Both the position numbers and the translations under genes were made by a program. This document shows positions 50,751 to 55,163 of a stretch of 55,163 nt of DNA, in pieces (position 1 is the first letter of the stretch; each line of letters starts with the position of its first letter). The notes beneath the pieces were generated by a model. It was not told the DNA's origin. It ran no database searches and worked only from the letters and a program-made list of their open reading frames with translations. Location: assembly GCA_030752795.1 (NCBI GenBank), contig JASMDM010000054.1, forward strand, positions 1 through 55,163. The letters run 5' to 3'. Origin of the DNA: SAR202 cluster bacterium. Lineage in GTDB: Bacteria > Chloroflexota > Dehalococcoidia > Lucifugimonadales > UBA1123.

Positions 50751-53132
50751 ATGAATTCTGACATCCTCGCAGGCTTGAATCCGCGCCAACGCGAAGCCGC
50801 CGAGACCATTGATCGACCTTTGTTGATCATCGCAGGACCGGGCAGCGGTAAGACGCGCCTCATCACCTATCGCATCGCATACCTCGTCCGCACCGTGGGA
50901 GTTTCGCCGCACCGCATAGCGGCCGTTACGTTCACCAACAAGGCGGCGCACGAGATGAAGAACCGGCTGGCGTCGCTGGTTCGTTTCGATGCCAACGCCC
51001 TGACCGTCGGCACGTTCCATGGGTTTTGCGCCAAGATACTGAGGATCGACGGAGAGTCGATCGGTCTGGACCCCAACTACGTTATCTACGACGACGCTGA
51101 CCAACTCGACCTCATCAAACGGAGCATGCGCGAGACCGAGATCGATCCGAAGCGGTATCCTCCTCGAGGGTTTTTGTCCGCAATATCCAGCGCAAAAAGC
51201 CTGTTGCTGGACGCCGCCGGGTACGCCTTGGGGACTACGACTTACTACGAAGAGCTCATCAGCAGGGTCTATGAGCGGTACGACCAACTCATGGCCCAGT
51301 CGGCGGCGGTCGATTTCGACGACCTGCTGCTCAAGGCGCACCAGATGCTCGACGGACAACCGGACGTGGCACGGAAGTACCAGGAACGGTACGTCCACTT
51401 CATGATTGACGAGTTCCAAGACACCAACACCGCCCAGTACGCGATCTCCCGATTGATGACTCAAGGGCATCGGAATCTGTGCGTGGTGGGCGATCCGGAC
51501 CAGTCCATCTACTCGTGGAGGAACGCGGACATCCGCAACATCCTCAGCTTCGGCGACGACTTCCCCGACGCCAAAGTGATCGCGCTGGAGCAGAACTACC
51601 GCTCGACCCAGACGATTCTCGATGCGGCTGGCAAGCTGATCTCGCCGAACTCTCAGCGTGTCGAGAAGGAGCTCTTCACCGACAACGGGAAGGGCGTTCC
51701 TATCGTTGTTGAGGAAGGGTACGACGAAGAAGAGGAGGCCAGGAAAGTCCTCGTTGAGATCGGCGCGCTGACCGCTCCCGCCGGCAAAGACGGCAAGCGA
51801 TACGCTCTCGGCGACATCGCGGTGATGTACCGCGTCAACGCCCAGTCTCGTGCCCTGGAAGAAGGCTGCCTCAGATACGGAATTCCGTACCAAATCGTCG
51901 GTGGCCAGAAATTCTACCAGCGGCAAGAAGTCAAAGACGTGGTCGCCTACCTTCGCCTCATCGCGAACTCCGACGATGACGTTGGACTCAATCGGGTCAT
52001 CAATCAACCGGCTCGAGGCATCGGCCGTCGAACGCTCGACGAGTTGGCGCGTCTGGCAAGGGATCTCGACATCTCGATGTTCGAGGCGATCTCCAGGATC
52101 TCGCCCAGCGACAGTCAAGCTGGAATCATGGCCACGAACCCGTTCACGACTAGGGCTACCAAGGCGCTCACCGACTTTAGAGACCTCATCCTCGCGCTCA
52201 GGGAACGCTCGAAAGAGATCAACCTCGTCGATCTTATCGATGAAGTCATGGAGCGGTCCGGGTATGCTCGATTCCTCCGAGAGTCCACCGACCGAGGCGA
52301 GGACCGGCTGGACAACGTCACCGAATTCAAGAGCGCCGCCAGCGACTACGTCAACCTGGAGATGCGAGAAGCGCTGACGGCGTTTCTCGAGAGCGTTAGC
52401 CTTGTCAGCGACATCGACAGCATGGAAGAAAAGCCCGAAACCATCACGCTGATCACGTTGCATCAGGCTAAAGGTCTCGAATTCCCGGTCGTGTTCATCG
52501 TCGGGATGGAAGACGGCTTGCTGCCTCACCAGCGTTCGATCGACGACCCGTCCGCGGTCGAGGAAGAGCGACGGCTTTGTTACGTCGGAGTGACGCGAGC
52601 CAAAGAGCGCTTGTACCTGATGCGAGCGTTCCGTCGCGGATTCCGAGGCGGTATGGGACCCAATGCGCCTTCCAGGTTCCTGAGCGACATCCCTCGTAGC
52701 CTCATCAAGCAGGCTGAGGATTCCGAACCGGCGGAGAAAACCACCACGCGTCCGAGTCGGTCTACGCCGCGGCGCAGAGAACAGGACGGGCAATCCGCCG
52801 GCAGGCGTCGGCCGGGGTTCGAGTTCACAAGCAAGACGAAAACGCCGAGCGACAGCCGATCTCGCGAAAGCAAGCCCGATCGGGGGGTTCCGCCGAACAA
52901 GGCTCAGGGTCCGCCGCGACCGCGTCCCAAGCGTGCAGCCGCGTCCTCGAGAGGCGGGCCTGGGTTTTCGACTGGAGATAAAGTTCGCCATGGCACCTTC
53001 GGTGAGGGCATCATCCTCAGTTGCGAGCCATCAGGGTCGGACTATCAGGTGACGGTTGCCTTCAAAGAAGGGCACGGCGTAAAGAGATTGCTTCTGGGGT
53101 TTGCCAAGCTCGAAATAGTAGGGCAAGAGTAG
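50751..53132 (+). CDS. pcrA: UvrD/PcrA-family DNA helicase
   Basis: Superfamily 1A 3'-5' helicase for repair and replication-transcription conflicts. 793 aa. Q-motif region LNPRQREAAET, Walker A IAGPGSGKTRLITYRIAYL (about residues 26-44), AVTFTNKAAHEMKNR (Ia), MIDEFQDTNTAQY (II), VVGDPDQSIYSWRNADI (III), LEQNYRSTQTIL (IV), TLHQAKGLEFPVVFIVG (V), and RRLCYVGVTRAKERLYL (VI). A basic, disordered stretch (about 655-735) precedes a C-terminal Tudor-like domain (GDKVRHGTFGEGIIL...). The weak ribosome site and 220 bp upstream gap show no promoter I can define. Confidence 0.95.
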   Translation: MNSDILAGLNPRQREAAETIDRPLLIIAGPGSGKTRLITYRIAYLVRTVGVSPHRIAAVTFTNKAAHEMKNRLASLVRFDANALTVGTFHGFCAKILRIDGESIGLDPNYVIYDDADQLDLIKRSMRETEIDPKRYPPRGFLSAISSAKSLLLDAAGYALGTTTYYEELISRVYERYDQLMAQSAAVDFDDLLLKAHQMLDGQPDVARKYQERYVHFMIDEFQDTNTAQYAISRLMTQGHRNLCVVGDPDQSIYSWRNADIRNILSFGDDFPDAKVIALEQNYRSTQTILDAAGKLISPNSQRVEKELFTDNGKGVPIVVEEGYDEEEEARKVLVEIGALTAPAGKDGKRYALGDIAVMYRVNAQSRALEEGCLRYGIPYQIVGGQKFYQRQEVKDVVAYLRLIANSDDDVGLNRVINQPARGIGRRTLDELARLARDLDISMFEAISRISPSDSQAGIMATNPFTTRATKALTDFRDLILALRERSKEINLVDLIDEVMERSGYARFLRESTDRGEDRLDNVTEFKSAASDYVNLEMREALTAFLESVSLVSDIDSMEEKPETITLITLHQAKGLEFPVVFIVGMEDGLLPHQRSIDDPSAVEEERRLCYVGVTRAKERLYLMRAFRRGFRGGMGPNAPSRFLSDIPRSLIKQAEDSEPAEKTTTRPSRSTPRRREQDGQSAGRRRPGFEFTSKTKTPSDSRSRESKPDRGVPPNKAQGPPRPRPKRAAASSRGGPGFSTGDKVRHGTFGEGIILSCEPSGSDYQVTVAFKEGHGVKRLLLGFAKLEIVGQE

Positions 53133-53615
53133 GTTCCCGTCACGCCCCGCATCCACACCCACGACTCGATCGCCCAACTCCGTCGCAGCCAAGGCCGCAG
53201 TTGCACAAAGCGCCCACAGCGGGTTTGCGATGAGTTTGGGTCGGCGCCAACTTTGCGGAATCAGAACGTGCCCCCAGCGTCTAAAATCGCAGGCAGTGCC
53301 TGCTAACTAATCCGTGCCAAAACTCGGAAAGGTCTAAGAGATAAACTTAGATTTAGATTAGGTTTTGGTTTAGGATAGTGTCAAGGTGAAGTATGGACCC
53401 ATTAATGAGCACTTTCGGCGAGGAGCGAGCTCAGCGCCCAGGGACGACGCCAGTTTCGCGGTTAATCGAGCGGCCGGCGCCGACGCAGGGCCGTGCTTGT
53501 CTCGAGACGGCGGAAAGTGCCGAGACGACGCAGGCAGATAGGGTCGGCCAAGAAAGCGCAGGTAGCACTGGTTAGGGTCCGGACGGCAAACAAGGCAGCC
53601 GGCACATTGGTTCGG
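53133..53615. other. Intergenic stretch with a palindrome and a TTAG-rich tract
   Basis: No gene recognised. A 15-base perfect palindrome GCAGGCA-G-TGCCTGC lies at 53289-53303. An AT-rich tract at 53346-53378 repeats TTAG/TTTGG units (CTTAGATTTAGATTAGG, then TTTTGGTTTAGGATAG). The function is unknown. Confidence 0.4.
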
Positions 53616-53864
53616 CTATTGCCCGGACCTCGCCTGTTGCTGAGCGAGCCATTCAGACTGTGCGAGTAAGCCATCCGGCGACTTGGCCCGGAGATCGTAA
53701 TACAGCGGGTTATACGGCTTGGACTCGTCCCTGACCCATCGACGCCCAGCGGCCACGTCGCTGGCGCGACCCCAACCTGTCTCGTTCGCGGGCGCCGTCC
53801 GATGATTGTGTAGGTCGTGATCTTTGTTCGTCCTGGGCCCGTTGCGTCGGAACCGTTTCACCAA
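53616..53864 (-). CDS. Hypothetical small protein
   Basis: 82 codons with TTG or GTG start near 53864. The C-terminal half (WVRDESKPYNPLYYDL...) has protein-like composition; the N-terminal half is basic and low in pattern. No family, no ribosome site. May be a remnant. Confidence 0.25.
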   Translation of the reverse strand: MVKRFRRNGPRTNKDHDLHNHRTAPANETGWGRASDVAAGRRWVRDESKPYNPLYYDLRAKSPDGLLAQSEWLAQQQARSGQ

Positions 53865-53933
53865 TTGCTGACAAGCCCCGGATTTCGATAAAGGTGCTGG
53901 CTGTTCACAACTCTTCGATCGCCGCGAGTTTTC

Positions 53934-54269
53934 CTAATGGGTCCGACTCAACCTCGACCACAGCTTCGTTGCGCCAAGAACGAACAAATGGATTGAGCTG
54001 GACAGATTGACAACCAAGACGCCCAGCGCGCCGCCGAAGATCATGAACCCCCAAGGGACGAGGTACGCGAACATGTCGTAGGGGTCATGATCTTGTCGAG
54101 CACAACGCGCGTCCCCGGCCAAACCGACCATGATCACCGCGCCTGCCACCACCCACACGAATAAACTCACTCGGAACAACCGCCGTTGTACCGCGACCAG
54201 ATATCCCAGTCCGAAACCGGGCGCCAGATTCAGCAACGACCCGACGAACAAGCGCTTTGGACCTGCCAT
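53934..54269 (-). CDS. Small membrane protein of unknown function
   Basis: 111 aa from ATG 54269. Three hydrophobic segments: VGSLLNLAPGFGLGYLVAV, RVSLFVWVVAGAVIMVGLAG and YLVPWGFMIFGGALGVLVVNL, with DARCARQDHDPYD between the last two. A frame extending to 54383 is rich in Arg/Ser and less likely. No family recognised. Possibly co-transcribed with the hypothetical gene upstream at 54390. Confidence 0.5.
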   Translation of the reverse strand: MAGPKRLFVGSLLNLAPGFGLGYLVAVQRRLFRVSLFVWVVAGAVIMVGLAGDARCARQDHDPYDMFAYLVPWGFMIFGGALGVLVVNLSSSIHLFVLGATKLWSRLSRTH

Positions 54270-54389
54270 TTCCCGGAACTGGGATTGTCGTTTCGGTGGA
54301 GATTCTGAAGGTGCGTTCCGGTCTAAGCTTCGCCTCAAGTTCGGTCTCCTGCTTGCCAGCGGTCCGCGCTGGGGTTGCCCCATGGATGA

Positions 54390-55046
54390 TTAGCTCGTAT
54401 CAAACGGCATTTCGAGCAAGGCGGCAGCTATCGTTTCGTAGCAGTGCCATCGTCGCTTGAAGTCTGACACTCCAGTCCAATGCGTCCAGTTCCAACCGTG
54501 ATGTTTGGAGCCGAAGGATATTCGTTCGTACGACACTGTCACATCGCAGCCGCTTTCCGTCAATTCCTTTGTCACGGTTTCGTTCTCAGTCAAATGATCC
54601 GCGACAATCGAAGCGGATCTTGGGCCGTGCACCACGGACCATCGGGCATCACGAGAGCGGATCTCGTAGTCTCGGAACCCCTGTTCGATGCGTGTGTCCG
54701 AAACTGTACAGATGATGTGATAGCCGTCACCAATATCATCGCAGTCTGTTTCGACTCTGACCCGCTTTATCGGTCCGGCAGCTATAACGAGCGTTCCAGA
54801 AGGTTCATCGTCCGCCAACTGCGCGTCTATCCCGAGTTCAACCAAGGCGACTCGAACCTTGTCTGCTACCGTCTTCTTCGCTATTCTCTCGCTTTCGCTA
54901 TGCCGTCTTTCTTCTTGCTTGCGAGCAGTCGCTTGCAGGAGTTCTTTTCCCTGCTCCGGGGGAGCTGTTCTCGGTTTTGCGCAGCCGATTTCGGCGACTG
55001 CAATATCCAACCACGTCGTATCGCCAATACTTGGCGCGGATCCCAA
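54390..55046 (-). CDS. Hypothetical protein, possibly 5'-frameshifted
   Basis: 218 codons from TTG 55046. The first 70 residues hold a Lys/Glu/Arg-rich helix (ARKQEERRHSESERIAKK). A beta-rich, Trp-containing C-terminus (GSKHHGWNWTHWTGVSD) follows. No family recognised. Another minus-strand frame enters from the window edge and runs to 54881 with DDYTRYYVTVSGTEYEIHE, which reads as genuine protein and ends without its own clear tail. The two may be halves of one gene joined by a frameshift near 55000-55060. Neither ribosome site is strong. Confidence 0.4.
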   Translation of the reverse strand: MGSAPSIGDTTWLDIAVAEIGCAKPRTAPPEQGKELLQATARKQEERRHSESERIAKKTVADKVRVALVELGIDAQLADDEPSGTLVIAAGPIKRVRVETDCDDIGDGYHIICTVSDTRIEQGFRDYEIRSRDARWSVVHGPRSASIVADHLTENETVTKELTESGCDVTVSYERISFGSKHHGWNWTHWTGVSDFKRRWHCYETIAAALLEMPFDTS

Positions 55047-55163
55047 CCACTCACTTTTAGAGTCACTGCGGTCTTTTCCAGCGCCCGGTTGTAAAGTTTC
55101 TCGTGTATTTCGTATTCAGTTCCTGACACAGTCACATAATACCGTGTGTAGTCGTCTCCCCGG

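Noticed and set aside
49098-52991. A 1297-codon open frame on the minus strand opposite speD, speE and pcrA
   Set aside because: It is antisense to three well-recognised genes and its peptide has no recognisable motif. High-GC codon bias makes long antisense frames common.
53393-53575. 60-codon frame after pcrA
   Set aside because: Low-complexity composition and no ribosome site or recognisable motif.

Overview
The window is GC-rich, densely coded bacterial chromosome. No rRNA, tRNA, CRISPR array, prophage or intact transposon could be recognised. The gene content (fused AccD-AccA carboxyltransferase, FtsK, RNase J, family 4 uracil-DNA glycosylase, ThyX, a leucine T-box leader, many small 'enzyme of unknown substrate' genes and short palindromic repeats between genes) fits a Chloroflexota-type genome, perhaps Dehalococcoidia/SAR202-like. 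This placement is inference from gene content, not a phylogeny.

Layout. 1-3298 (-): E1alpha, E1beta and a partial E2 of a 2-oxo acid dehydrogenase complex. 3583-7503 (-): a lipoprotein remnant, an RNase HII-YraN fusion, two tandem DinB-like genes (one broken by an in-frame TAG) and mnmA. 7504-8716: a gene-free, repeat-rich stretch. 8717-11626: rsfS with an apparently leaderless promoter, ndk, tsaB, tsaE and a metallophosphoesterase. 11667-16470: an unknown gene, then a + strand run of esterase, GH4 glycosidase, HpcH/HpaI aldolase and Zn alcohol dehydrogenase that looks catabolic. 16471-19124: repeats, a candidate structured RNA with a strong promoter and terminator, and a decayed molybdopterin oxidoreductase. 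19125-26706 (-): phosphotriesterase-like, FAH-family, AI-2E transporter, cinA, thyX, MetE-like and aroE. 26867-30845 (+): AtzG/AtzE-like amidase pair, S51 peptidase and D-aminoacylase-like amidohydrolase.

30846-38874 (+) is a branched-chain amino acid region: a T-box leader whose specifier reads CTC (Leu), then ilvB, ilvN, ilvC, leuA, leuC and leuD. An ACMSD-like amidohydrolase and a DapA-superfamily protein lacking the family's catalytic Lys and Tyr follow. A palindromic repeat occurs three times in this block. 41135-48950 (-) holds accDA, ftsK, rnj, a family 4 udg and a VTT-domain membrane protein. 49219-53132 (+) holds speD, an aminopropyltransferase resembling thermospermine synthases, and a UvrD/PcrA helicase. 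The last 2 kb is poorly recognisable, with a small membrane protein and a possibly frameshifted hypothetical gene at the edge.

Most of the window is ordinary housekeeping and metabolism. The points most worth following are the structured RNA at 17117-17273, the tandem duplication that copied the 3' end of mnmA together with dinB, the RnhB-YraN fusion, the Leu T-box, the divergent DapA-like protein, the ACL5-like SpeE and the dispersed palindromic repeats. I did not find a clearly new multi-gene system.
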